From an uncultured Woeseiaceae bacterium (GTDB taxonomy: Bacteria; Pseudomonadota; Gammaproteobacteria; Woeseiales; Woeseiaceae), in the NCBI GenBank assembly GCA_947259435.1, contig CAMYMP010000323.1, positions 1 to 7,623 of the forward strand: a stretch of DNA of 7,623 nucleotides, given 5' to 3'. This document shows, one piece after another, positions 1 through 6,433 of the stretch; position 1 is the first letter of the stretch, and each line of letters opens with the position of its first letter. The notes beneath the pieces were generated by a model that saw nothing but the letters and a program-made list of their open reading frames with translations, searched no databases and had not been told where the DNA came from. A program made the translations under genes and the position numbers.

Positions 1-525
1 GAGCCTCCTAGCGGGTACGTGCAGGAAATCGCCAGGGTCATTGCGCCATTGCTCGGCAAGGTCTATTCGGTGCCCGGCGACCGCAATCTTAATGTAAGCG
101 CCTCTTACTCTCTCGTTGCCACGCCGCCTGAAGAACTAGACGTGAGGCAGCGCATTCCGCACTTCGACAGCAACCACAAGTACCATTTCGCAGTGACACA
201 CTATCTTAATCCGGGGGAGTTCGGGGGCACGGGGCTTTTCCGCCACAAACCAACCGGATTCGAAAACGTCACCGAAGACAGACTCCCGGAGTACCTTCGC
301 GCCGCTGAAGCATTTTTCGCAGCACACGGAGACCCGCCGGGAGAATACATCAGGGCAAGCAGCGATCAATTCGAGTACTACCTAGGTATTGATTACCGAC
401 CCAATCGTCTGGTCGCTTACCCAGGCAGTCTCTTGCATTCAGGCCTGATCGACCCGGAAAGGGACATCAGCGCGGATGCTGCCAGCGGCAGACTGACCGG
501 CAATTTCTTCCTCGATTTTCAATAG
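1..525 (+). CDS. DUF6445-like protein, possible 2OG-Fe(II) oxygenase fold, 5'-truncated by window
   Basis: The frame is open from base 1, so the true start lies upstream; the GTG at 19 is only the first start-like codon inside the window. About 174 C-terminal residues are visible. The order of motifs resembles the DUF6445 family: an IPHFDS motif (His codon 160-162, Asp codon 166-168), then HYLNP and a GGTGLFRH segment, then AYPGSLLHSG (His 436-438), and finally GRLTGNFF (Arg 490-492). An H-x-D, distal His and late Arg are how 2-oxoglutarate/Fe(II) dioxygenases hold iron and co-substrate, so a hydroxylase-type enzyme is plausible, but this is inference and no substrate can be named. Homologues are, from memory, often found near tryptophan-halogenase-like and SapC genes, which are not visible here. 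The gene converges on prfA with an 85-bp gap. I am fairly sure of the family and unsure of the activity. Confidence 0.75.
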   Translation, partial: EPPSGYVQEIARVIAPLLGKVYSVPGDRNLNVSASYSLVATPPEELDVRQRIPHFDSNHKYHFAVTHYLNPGEFGGTGLFRHKPTGFENVTEDRLPEYLRAAEAFFAAHGDPPGEYIRASSDQFEYYLGIDYRPNRLVAYPGSLLHSGLIDPERDISADAASGRLTGNFFLDFQ

Positions 526-610
526 GCAGAGCCGCCCCCCTGCTCGAGATCACTGGCGGTCGCCGTCGACGGCTGGCGACGAGAGCGGTTTGACTGGTGG
601 TCGGTGGCAA

Positions 611-1693
611 TCAGGCGGACAGGGCAGCGAGCTGGTCGGCCTGGTATTCGTTGATTAACGGCTGCACGACCTGATCGAGACTGCCCTCCAGAATCTCGTC
701 GAGTTTGTACAGGGTCAGGTTGATGCGGTGATCCGTGACGCGCCCTTGCGGAAAGTTGTAGGTACGAATGCGCTCCGAGCGGTCTCCTGAGCCGACGAGC
801 AATTTGCGCTGTGCCGCTTGCTCGGTCGCCTGTTCGGTGACTTTGGCGTCGAGCAGCCGCGCCTGCAGCAGCGACATCGCCCGCGCCCGGTTCTTGTGCT
901 GCGAACGTTCGTCCTGACACTCGACGACGATGCCGGACGGCAGGTGCGTAAGGCGCACCGCAGAGTCCGTTTTGTTGACGTGCTGGCCGCCTGCGCCCGA
1001 TGCGCGGTAGGTGTCGACGCGCAGGTCGGCCGGATTGATTTCCTCGGCTTCTACCTCATCGGGCTCTGGCAGCACGGCAACTGTGCACGCGGAGGTATGA
1101 ATGCGGCCCTGTGACTCCGTTGTCGGCACGCGTTGCACCCGATGCGCTCCTGACTCGAACTTTAGCCGTGCGTAGATGCTGCTCCCGGTTATGCGGCTGA
1201 TGATCTCCTTGTAGCCGCCGTGCTCACCTTCGCGAGCGCTCAGGATCTCGACGGACCATTTCATGGTCTCGGCATACTTGGCATACATGCGAAACAGGTC
1301 GCCCGCGAAAATGGCGGCCTCGTCGCCGCCGGTGCCTGCGCGCACCTCGAGGTATACATTTGCTGCGTCGTAAGGGTCGGGAGGAATCAGTGATTTCTGT
1401 AAATCCAGCAGCAACTCGTCGCGACGCGCGGTCAGCTCCTGCAATTCGTCCTGGCCCATCTGACGAATTTCGCTGTCGGCGTCATCCGCCATTTCCTGCG
1501 CCGACGCAATTTCCTCATTGACCGACTCGAACTCACCGAACAGCCTGACGATAGGTTCGACGCGCGCATACTCCTTCGAGAGATCACGAAACTGATTCTG
1601 ATCACCGATTACGTCAGGGTCCGCGAGCAGCCTTGCGATTTCCTCGAACCGATCGCGTACGGATTCGAGCTTGAAGCGTATGGAGTCCTTCAC
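611..1693 (-). CDS. prfA: Peptide chain release factor 1
   Basis: RF1 recognises UAA and UAG in the ribosomal A site and triggers release of the finished protein. The 360-residue product has the normal family length. Visible landmarks are the N-terminal helical domain (about 1-105), the stop-codon reading tripeptide P-T-T at residues 190-192 within [15 protein letters not shown] (the P-x-T type of RF1, not the S-P-F of RF2), and the catalytic GGQ at 235-237 in [18 protein letters not shown], whose Gln is the PrmC methylation target in other bacteria. The start is GTG; an AAGGG ribosome binding site overlaps the hemA stop codon just upstream. The gene sits 11 bp downstream of hemA, so the two are probably co-transcribed and translationally linked. 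prmC, which usually follows prfA in gammaproteobacteria, is absent: the next gene is convergent. Identification is secure. Confidence 0.98.
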   Translation of the reverse strand: MKDSIRFKLESVRDRFEEIARLLADPDVIGDQNQFRDLSKEYARVEPIVRLFGEFESVNEEIASAQEMADDADSEIRQMGQDELQELTARRDELLLDLQKSLIPPDPYDAANVYLEVRAGTGGDEAAIFAGDLFRMYAKYAETMKWSVEILSAREGEHGGYKEIISRITGSSIYARLKFESGAHRVQRVPTTESQGRIHTSACTVAVLPEPDEVEAEEINPADLRVDTYRASGAGGQHVNKTDSAVRLTHLPSGIVVECQDERSQHKNRARAMSLLQARLLDAKVTEQATEQAAQRKLLVGSGDRSERIRTYNFPQGRVTDHRINLTLYKLDEILEGSLDQVVQPLINEYQADQLAALSA

Positions 1694-1704
1694 GTCAGCA
1701 CCCT

Positions 1705-3000
1705 TCAGTCGTCATCGATGCCGAACAGGGCGCGGGTGGCTTCGATAATCTCGACTTCCGACGCTTCTCCGGCCTCGCGAAGCCGCACGCTTGGATTGTG
1801 CAGCAGCTTCTTCATCAGCGAGGCCGTCGCAAATTCGATGACCTCACGACTATCGACGCCCTTGTCGAGCCGCCGCTGCGCTTCTCGCACTACGCTGTCG
1901 CGAATCGTTTCGCCATGTTCCCGCAGGGCAGTAATGATGGGAGAGACCTGCTTGGCCCGCTCCATGCTCAGATATCGCCGGATTTCGTCGTCAAGAATGC
2001 GGTGGGCATCCACTGCCGCGGCCTCGCGATGCGTCTGGCCATCCTGAATGACTTTCTGCAGGTCATCGATTGTATACAGATAAACATCGCTGAGTTCCGC
2101 AACGTCGGGCGCGATATCTCGCGGGACCGCAATGTCTACCGCAAAAATCGGCTTGTGCTTACGAAGTTTCATCGCGGCTTTGAACCGATCGCGAGTAATG
2201 ATGGGCTCAGGGCTGGCGGTCGAGGTGATCAGAATATCGGCCTCGGGCAACGTGCCGTCGATTTCCGACAGCGGCAACGCGAAGCCGCCGTACTTGCTGG
2301 CAAGCTGCCGCGCCTTGTTCACGTCTCGATTGGCGACGAACAGCCGCCCAAGGCCCTTCCCGGCCAGATGCTTGGCCAGCAGTTCGACCGTCACACCCGC
2401 TCCGACGAGCAGTGCCGTGTGTTGCCCGAAGCCGGCGAAGAACTGTTGTGCGAGTGCCGTGTGTTGCCCGAAGCCGGCGAAGAACTGTTGTGCGAGGCTG
2501 ACCGCGGCTGACGCGACAGAAACAGGATTGGCGCCGATCTCGGTGTCCGTACGGACTTTTTTGGCCACCGAAAAAGTGTGCTGGAACAGTCTGCCGAGTT
2601 GCTTGCCTACGGTGCCGGATTCCTGCGCCTCGCGGTACGCGTCTTTCAGCTGGCCCAGAATCTGCGGTTCGCCGAGGACCATCGAATCGAGACCGCAGGC
2701 GACTCGGAATATATGGCGCAGCGCCTCATCGCCGTCGAGCGTGAACAGAGATTCGCCGAAGCCGGGATCGAGATTGCGCTCGCTGCGCAGCCAGGCCTCG
2801 AGACGGTCGCGCCCGCCATCGCTCGTAGTGACGTAAAACTCGGTTCGATTGCACGTTGACAGCAGTACGGCTTCATCCACGCCGTCTATTTCAGTCAGGC
2901 GCACGACAGCCCGGCCAACCTCATCACCCGCGAAAACGACTTGCTCGCGAATTTCAACAGGTGCCGTGTTATGGTTCAGCCCGAGTATTTCCAGCCGCAT
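1705..3000 (-). CDS. hemA: Glutamyl-tRNA reductase with internal 14-residue tandem duplication
   Basis: GluTR reduces the glutamate of Glu-tRNA(Glu) to glutamate-1-semialdehyde with NADPH, the committed step of C5 haem synthesis. The N-terminus [19 protein letters not shown] matches the family start. The catalytic Cys is residue 50 in [23 protein letters not shown] lies near 106-117, the NADPH-binding LLVGAG at 197-202, STASPEPII and VDIAVPRDI later, and a C-terminal helical dimerisation region follows. The protein has 431 residues. A 14-residue block, [14 protein letters not shown], occurs twice in direct succession (169-182 and 183-196) immediately before the Rossmann motif; without one copy the length is 417, the usual size. 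No Shine-Dalgarno sequence is visible before the ATG, so a very short leader is possible. The gene is the first of a hemA-prfA operon. Function is certain at family level; whether this duplicated form is active is not. Confidence 0.96.
   Translation of the reverse strand: MRLEILGLNHNTAPVEIREQVVFAGDEVGRAVVRLTEIDGVDEAVLLSTCNRTEFYVTTSDGGRDRLEAWLRSERNLDPGFGESLFTLDGDEALRHIFRVACGLDSMVLGEPQILGQLKDAYREAQESGTVGKQLGRLFQHTFSVAKKVRTDTEIGANPVSVASAAVSLAQQFFAGFGQHTALAQQFFAGFGQHTALLVGAGVTVELLAKHLAGKGLGRLFVANRDVNKARQLASKYGGFALPLSEIDGTLPEADILITSTASPEPIITRDRFKAAMKLRKHKPIFAVDIAVPRDIAPDVAELSDVYLYTIDDLQKVIQDGQTHREAAAVDAHRILDDEIRRYLSMERAKQVSPIITALREHGETIRDSVVREAQRRLDKGVDSREVIEFATASLMKKLLHNPSVRLREAGEASEVEIIEATRALFGIDDD
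2411..2496. repeat. Perfect 42-bp tandem duplication inside hemA
   Basis: Bases 2411-2452 are repeated exactly at 2453-2494, and the match continues for two more bases to 2496. The unit is a multiple of three, so the hemA frame is kept and 14 residues are added. The absence of any mismatch between copies points to a very recent event or an assembly error, since synonymous differences would otherwise accumulate. Confidence 0.97.
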
Positions 3001-3017
3001 AAGCGATAATTGTATGC

Positions 3018-3035
3018 GAACTGACGGCTCAGTTC
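3018..3035. promoter_or_regulatory. Perfect inverted repeat in hemA/TPR divergent spacer
   Basis: GAACTGA (3018-3024), a 4-base spacer CGGC, and TCAGTTC (3029-3035) form a perfect 7-bp dyad about 17 bp upstream of the hemA start. It could be an operator for a dimeric regulator or a small hairpin. There is no T-run, so it is not a terminator. A regulatory role is inferred from its position between two divergent genes. Confidence 0.4.
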
Positions 3036-3036
3036 C

Positions 3037-3065
3037 TTGTCTGTGTTATCGATGCCGCGCAAAAT
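3037..3065 (+). promoter_or_regulatory. Possible sigma70 promoter for TPR gene and lolB
   Basis: TTGTCT (3037-3042) and CAAAAT (3060-3065) each match the -35 and -10 consensus at four of six positions and are 17 bp apart, the best spacing. It lies just upstream of the TPR gene and immediately beside the inverted repeat at 3018-3035. It is a weak match and could be chance. Confidence 0.3.
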
Positions 3066-3081
3066 CGCGGTTGCACATTGA

Positions 3082-4782
3082 ATGATCTTCAGAGTAGCAA
3101 TGCACCACTTCCTGAGACGAACAGCCGCTTTCGCAATGCTCGCGGCACTGATTTTTGCGGTCCCGCCATTCTCGCGCGCTGACGAAGACGCCACCGATGC
3201 TGCTTCGGTGCACATACTGCGGGCCGAAATCGCGCTCAACGCTGATAATTATCTGCAAGCGGCGGTCGAGTATCGTAAGGCCGCCGAACTGAGTGACAGC
3301 GACGATGTCTCACGCCGGGCAACCCGCCTGGCTTTCGAATACGGTTTCAACGACGAAGCGCTGGCCGCAGCAAAAAGATGGCTCGAACTGGATCCCGAAA
3401 GTGATGAGGCGCTTCTGCATCTGGCACAGAGCCAGCTTCGCCGCGGCGACCTTCGCGATGCGCGCCGCAGTTTCAAGACGCTGATCGAGCGCGGCGACGA
3501 GCCGGCCGAGCAGCGGCTTTATTCACTGGTTGCGTTCCTTTCAGAAGAAGACCCGAAAAAAGCAGACGGACTGATGCGGGGGCTGGCCAAGCCTTACGCC
3601 GATTCAGCGTTGGCGCAATACGCTGTAGCCGCCGTGGCCTTGCAGGCCGATGATCTCGATTTCGCTATGGAGCACGCAAAGCGCGCTATCGAGCTCGATC
3701 CTGACTGGCTCAGGGCTAAACTGTTGTATGCCCGCGTCCTGCTCATCTCCGGGGAAAGCGACGAGGCTATCGACTACACGGCTCGTATCATTGGTGACGA
3801 TCCGGACCCCGACCCTGACGCGCGCATGGAGCTTGCGCTGATGTATATGACTGCCGGACGTGACGACGACGCGCTGAGTCAGGTCAATCAGGTGCTTCTC
3901 GAGCGGGCATCGCGCACCGACGCTCTGCGCATGATGGCGATCATAAATTTTCGGCAGAACAACCTCGATGCCGCCTGGGACGATTTCGAGGATCTTCTGG
4001 CAAGCGGCGATTACACAGCGGATGCACTGTTTTACCTGGCACGCATCGCCGACTATCGCGAGGAATACGACAGGGCGATCCGCCTGTACTCCGAGGTAAA
4101 AGTCGGTCAGAACGCAGTAATTTCACAGCGGCGCGCCAGTGCGCTGCTGGCTTACGAGAACGACGATGCCGCTGCAGCGCTGCAGCGGCTCGATGAGTTT
4201 GCCGACCTTCGACCCCGCTATGCCGTCGACATGGTGCTGGCCAAGGCACAGCTGCTGGCTTCGCTTGGTCGCCATACCGAGGCGCTCGCTGATTATGACA
4301 GGGCGGTCACGTACCGGCCCGATGACGAGACTGTTGCGCTTGGCCGGGCCGAGCTCTTGCTGCGCATGGATCGACTGGACGACTCGATTGACGCCTACCG
4401 TGCGGCAGCGCGACGTTGGCCGGAAAGCTCCATCACACTGAATGCTCTGGGCTACACGCTAGCGGATCGCACCGATCAGCACCGCGAGGCCGAAAAACTG
4501 ATTCGCAAAGCGCTCAAATACGATCCGGACAGCCCGGCTATCATCGACAGTCTCGGTTGGGTTCTGCACAAGCTTGGCAGGCATAAAGAAGCGCTGGTAC
4601 AGCTTGAAATCGCTTACGAGAAGTTCCCGGATCATGAGGTCGCGGCACATCTGGTCGAGGTGCTTGCCGCTCTCGAGCGGCAGGACGAGGCGCTTGAACT
4701 GCTGGCCTCCGCAGAGCTCGAGGATCCGGAGAGCGATCTGTTGAAAAGTGTGCGTGAGCGCCTGTTCCCTGAATCTCCCTGA
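3082..4782 (+). CDS. Periplasmic TPR protein, LbcA-like (Pseudomonas PA4667 family)
   Basis: This is a 566-residue protein made almost wholly of tetratricopeptide repeats, for example around residues 94-140 (AAAKRWLELDP), 195-245 (AMEHAKRAIELDP) and 400-450 (ALADYDRAVTYRP). Its C-terminal block, NALGYTLADRT (from 454) to IIDSLGWVLHKLGR (487-500), is typical of the family that includes LbcA. In Pseudomonas aeruginosa LbcA is an outer-membrane lipoprotein that activates the CtpA protease, which degrades peptidoglycan cross-link hydrolases; its gene lies in the same place between hemA and lolB. The N-terminus has a signal peptide (FLRR, hydrophobic AFAMLAALIFAV, likely cleavage after FSRA) but no lipobox, and the whole protein contains no cysteine. 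It is thus predicted to be soluble and periplasmic, unlike LbcA. The ATG at 3100, preceded by AGAG, gives a cleaner signal peptide than the ATG at 3082. A role with a CtpA-like protease is inference. Confidence 0.85.
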   Translation: MIFRVAMHHFLRRTAAFAMLAALIFAVPPFSRADEDATDAASVHILRAEIALNADNYLQAAVEYRKAAELSDSDDVSRRATRLAFEYGFNDEALAAAKRWLELDPESDEALLHLAQSQLRRGDLRDARRSFKTLIERGDEPAEQRLYSLVAFLSEEDPKKADGLMRGLAKPYADSALAQYAVAAVALQADDLDFAMEHAKRAIELDPDWLRAKLLYARVLLISGESDEAIDYTARIIGDDPDPDPDARMELALMYMTAGRDDDALSQVNQVLLERASRTDALRMMAIINFRQNNLDAAWDDFEDLLASGDYTADALFYLARIADYREEYDRAIRLYSEVKVGQNAVISQRRASALLAYENDDAAAALQRLDEFADLRPRYAVDMVLAKAQLLASLGRHTEALADYDRAVTYRPDDETVALGRAELLLRMDRLDDSIDAYRAAARRWPESSITLNALGYTLADRTDQHREAEKLIRKALKYDPDSPAIIDSLGWVLHKLGRHKEALVQLEIAYEKFPDHEVAAHLVEVLAALERQDEALELLASAELEDPESDLLKSVRERLFPESP

Positions 4783-4786
4783 CCAG

Positions 4787-5380
4787 ATGTGGCGGTCTGC
4801 GCTTGCGGTCGTAGTTGTATTGCTCATCTCAGGGTGTGCCACGCCGCGTAGCGCCCTGCTACCCGATATCGACGGCTGGGACGCGCGCACCCGAGTTCTC
4901 GGCAACGTCGAAGATTGGGAATTCAGTGGCCGCATTGCAGTCAAGACGGCCGCGGAGGGATTCAACGGCAAGCTGCGGTGGGCACAAAACGAGGACGAAT
5001 TCAGCGCCACGGTCAGTGGTCCGCTGAGCATTGGCAAAGTCCGGATCGAAGGCGACGAACGTACGGTCATAATGACTGACAAAAACGGTCAGCGCACCGA
5101 ACTCGAGGACGCGGAACTGGAGCTTCGCTACCGCTATGGCTGGACGATCCCGGTCGAGAGTCTGCGCTACTGGGCGCTCGGCATTCCGGATCCGTCGGCG
5201 CCAGCCGAGACCCGGCTCAATGCAGCAGGGCAGCTCGAGAGCCTGACGCAGCGTGATTGGTCGGTCAGTTTTTCACGGTACGCGGACGGTGGCGGCCAGC
5301 CCATGCCGAAATTGCTGTCAGCCGAAAACGCCGACACGAGAGTGAGGCTCGTGATCGACCACTGGATTTTCTTCGACTAG
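4787..5380 (+). CDS. lolB: Outer-membrane lipoprotein insertion factor LolB
   Basis: LolB accepts lipoproteins from the periplasmic carrier LolA and inserts them into the inner leaflet of the outer membrane. The product has 197 residues. It starts with a lipoprotein signal peptide MWRSALAVVVVLLISGC; the lipobox Cys is residue 17 and the next residue is Ala, not Asp, which fits outer-membrane sorting. The mature part has the expected DWEFSGRIAVK strand and the YGWTIPVESLRYWALG segment of the family. Leu80 in SGPLSIGK probably corresponds to the protruding-loop Leu68 of E. coli mature LolB. I chose ATG 4787 because upstream in-frame GTG starts (from 4748) would place residues of the TPR gene overlap before the signal peptide. 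It begins 4 bp after the TPR stop with no strong ribosome binding site, suggesting translational coupling. ispE, the usual next gene, is absent. Confidence 0.93.
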   Translation: MWRSALAVVVVLLISGCATPRSALLPDIDGWDARTRVLGNVEDWEFSGRIAVKTAAEGFNGKLRWAQNEDEFSATVSGPLSIGKVRIEGDERTVIMTDKNGQRTELEDAELELRYRYGWTIPVESLRYWALGIPDPSAPAETRLNAAGQLESLTQRDWSVSFSRYADGGGQPMPKLLSAENADTRVRLVIDHWIFFD

Positions 5381-5412
5381 CGCCGCACAATTGCGCCGCA
5401 CGTGCAGCGTAT

Positions 5413-5487
5413 TGGGGCGTAGCCAAGTGGTAAGGCATCGGGTTTTGATCCCGTGTATCGCAGGTTCGAATCCTGCCGCCCCAGCCA
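5413..5487 (+). tRNA. tRNA-Gln (anticodon UUG)
   Basis: The 75-base sequence folds as a cloverleaf: acceptor TGGGGCG pairs with CGCCCCA, the D stem is GCC/GGC, the anticodon loop TTTTGAT carries TTG at 5445-5447, the T stem is GCAGG/CCTGC around TTCGAAT, and the 3' GCCA end is encoded. The U1-A72 pair is characteristic of tRNA-Gln. The anticodon stem TCGGG/CCCGT has one T-T mismatch at its outer pair (27-43). It lies between lolB and prs, the same place as in Pseudomonas, and may be cut from a longer transcript. Confidence 0.97.
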
Positions 5488-5495
5488 TCTGAATC

Positions 5496-5505
5496 GAGAG
5501 GGGAG
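5496..5505 (+). promoter_or_regulatory. Ribosome binding site fixing the prs GTG start
   Basis: GAGAGGGGAG ends 4 bases before GTG 5510 and is complementary to the anti-Shine-Dalgarno end of 16S rRNA. It supports GTG 5510 over the in-frame ATG at 5453, which lies inside tRNA-Gln. Confidence 0.7.
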
Positions 5506-5509
5506 ATTC

Positions 5510-6300
5510 GTGGATCCGGCATCAACGGCAGTTTTTTCGGGCAACGCGCACCCGAAACTGGCCCATGATATTGCGCGCTACCTGCACGTGCCTTTGGCGC
5601 GCGCATCGGTAGGGCGCTTCAGTGACGGCGAAGTCAACGTCGAAATTCTCGAAAACATACGGGGCCGGGAGACGTTCATCATCCAGCCAACGTGCCCGCC
5701 GACCTCGGAACGGGCGTCGACCGTGTATTGACCATCGACCTGCACGCCGACCAGATTCAGGGTTTTTTCGATATACCTGTTGACAATGTCTACGCATCAC
5801 CGCTGCTGCTCGGCGAAGTCTGGAAGCAGAAATTCGCTAATATGGTCGTCGTATCGCCGGACGTCGGCGGCGTTGTCCGTGCACGCGCCCTGGCCAAGCG
5901 GCTCGACGACGCGGACCTCGTCATCATCGATAAACGCCGCCAAAAAGCGAACCAATCCGAAGTCATGAACATCATCGGCGAGGTTGGCGGCAAGAACTGC
6001 ATCATGATGGACGACATGGTCGATACTGCAGGGACGCTGTGCCATGCTGGTGGTGCCCTGAAAGACAATGGCGCGGCCAGCGTGCACGCTTACATTACCC
6101 ACGCCGTGCTCTCGGGGCCGGCAGTTGAGCGCATCACCAAGTCGGCGCTCGATGAAGTTGTCGTCACCGATACGATTCCGCTCAGTGCCGGGGCTCAGGC
6201 GTGCGCCAAGATTCGCCAGCTCTCTACTGCCGAACTACTCGGGGAGACGATGCGGCGCATATCCGACGAGGAATCTGTCAGCTCGATGTACGTCGATTAG
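5510..6300 (+). pseudogene. prs: Ribose-phosphate pyrophosphokinase, internal deletion plus frameshift
   Basis: Prs makes PRPP from ribose-5-phosphate and ATP for purine, pyrimidine, NAD, His and Trp synthesis. The 5' piece begins at GTG 5510 and matches the family N-terminus ([38 protein letters not shown]). After about 5710 the match ends, and this frame stops at 5731, giving only 73 residues. The match resumes in another frame at [19 protein letters not shown] (from 5713) and runs to the normal C-terminus at 6300, including [20 protein letters not shown] and the PRPP loop DDMVDTAGT. Compared with a typical 315-residue enzyme, about 55 residues are missing: the NLMEL helix, the FGYxRQDR ATP-binding segment and the RVPITAK region. 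The missing length must be one more than a multiple of three. No functional enzyme can come from this reading. It is a true pseudogene with another copy elsewhere, or an assembly deletion. Confidence 0.9.
5703..5713 (+). other. Deletion junction in prs
   Basis: Upstream of this stretch the frame of GTG 5510 encodes Prs up to PPT(SE); downstream, from GGC 5713, the frame offset by two bases encodes Prs from GVDRV. The join is placed by eye from family knowledge, so its exact base is uncertain by roughly ten bases; the end of a shared GTGCCCGCCGACC-like stretch (5692-5704) is an alternative break point. Confidence 0.7.
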
Positions 6301-6315
6301 CCGAACCTGCAAAGC

Positions 6316-6350
6316 TTGGTGTATGGCCGCGCATGGGTTAAGATGCGCGC
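6316..6350 (+). promoter_or_regulatory. Probable rplY promoter with GC-rich discriminator
   Basis: TTGGTG (6316-6321) and TAAGAT (6339-6344) are 17 bp apart and are followed at once by GCGCGC. A GC-only discriminator after the -10 box is the mark of promoters of the translation machinery that are repressed by ppGpp/DksA in proteobacteria. The likely start is near 6351, leaving a leader of about 83 bases before rplY. The -35 match is modest; the location and spacing carry the call. Confidence 0.5.
6328..6349. repeat. Inverted repeat spanning the rplY -10 region
   Basis: CGCGCAT (6328-6334) and ATGCGCG (6343-6349) are perfect complements with an 8-base spacer that contains most of the proposed -10 box. 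It may be an operator or merely the consequence of a GC-rich discriminator; no T-run follows, so it does not look like an intrinsic terminator for prs. Confidence 0.4.
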
Positions 6351-6433
6351 CCCTGATCGGCACGGTCGCAGTTCTGGTCGGGGTCATGCTCGAATTTTAT
6401 CGAGTAAAATCAATCAGATAACGGAGTTGAGTC

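Noticed and set aside
559..580. Stem GTCGCC/GGCGAC (and the palindrome GCCGTCGACGGC) between the DUF6445 gene and prfA as a terminator
   Set aside because: The stem is short and no T-run follows on either strand, so it does not qualify as an intrinsic terminator.
1798..2511. Long plus-strand open frames (237 and 234 codons) across hemA
   Set aside because: They are shadows of the hemA frame in GC-rich DNA, without a ribosome binding site or family features; their internal repeat merely reflects the hemA duplication.
5363..5391. Separate promoter for tRNA-Gln (TGGATT, 17 bp, CACAAT)
   Set aside because: The -35 match is only three of six and the box lies at the end of lolB; too weak to call.
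5265..5606. 113-codon open frame on the minus strand containing [15 protein letters not shown]
   Set aside because: This is the antisense translation of tRNA-Gln, a well-known source of false proteins in databases; it also overlaps lolB and prs.
5692..6300. The 3' prs piece as an independent gene starting at GTG 5692, or as a programmed frameshift product
   Set aside because: No ribosome binding site precedes GTG 5692, and a frameshift cannot restore the roughly 55 missing family residues.
6389..6410. Hairpin CTCGA/TCGAG and TAAAAT in the rplY leader as a riboswitch or second promoter
   Set aside because: A 5-bp stem is common by chance, and no suitable -35 box lies upstream of TAAAAT.
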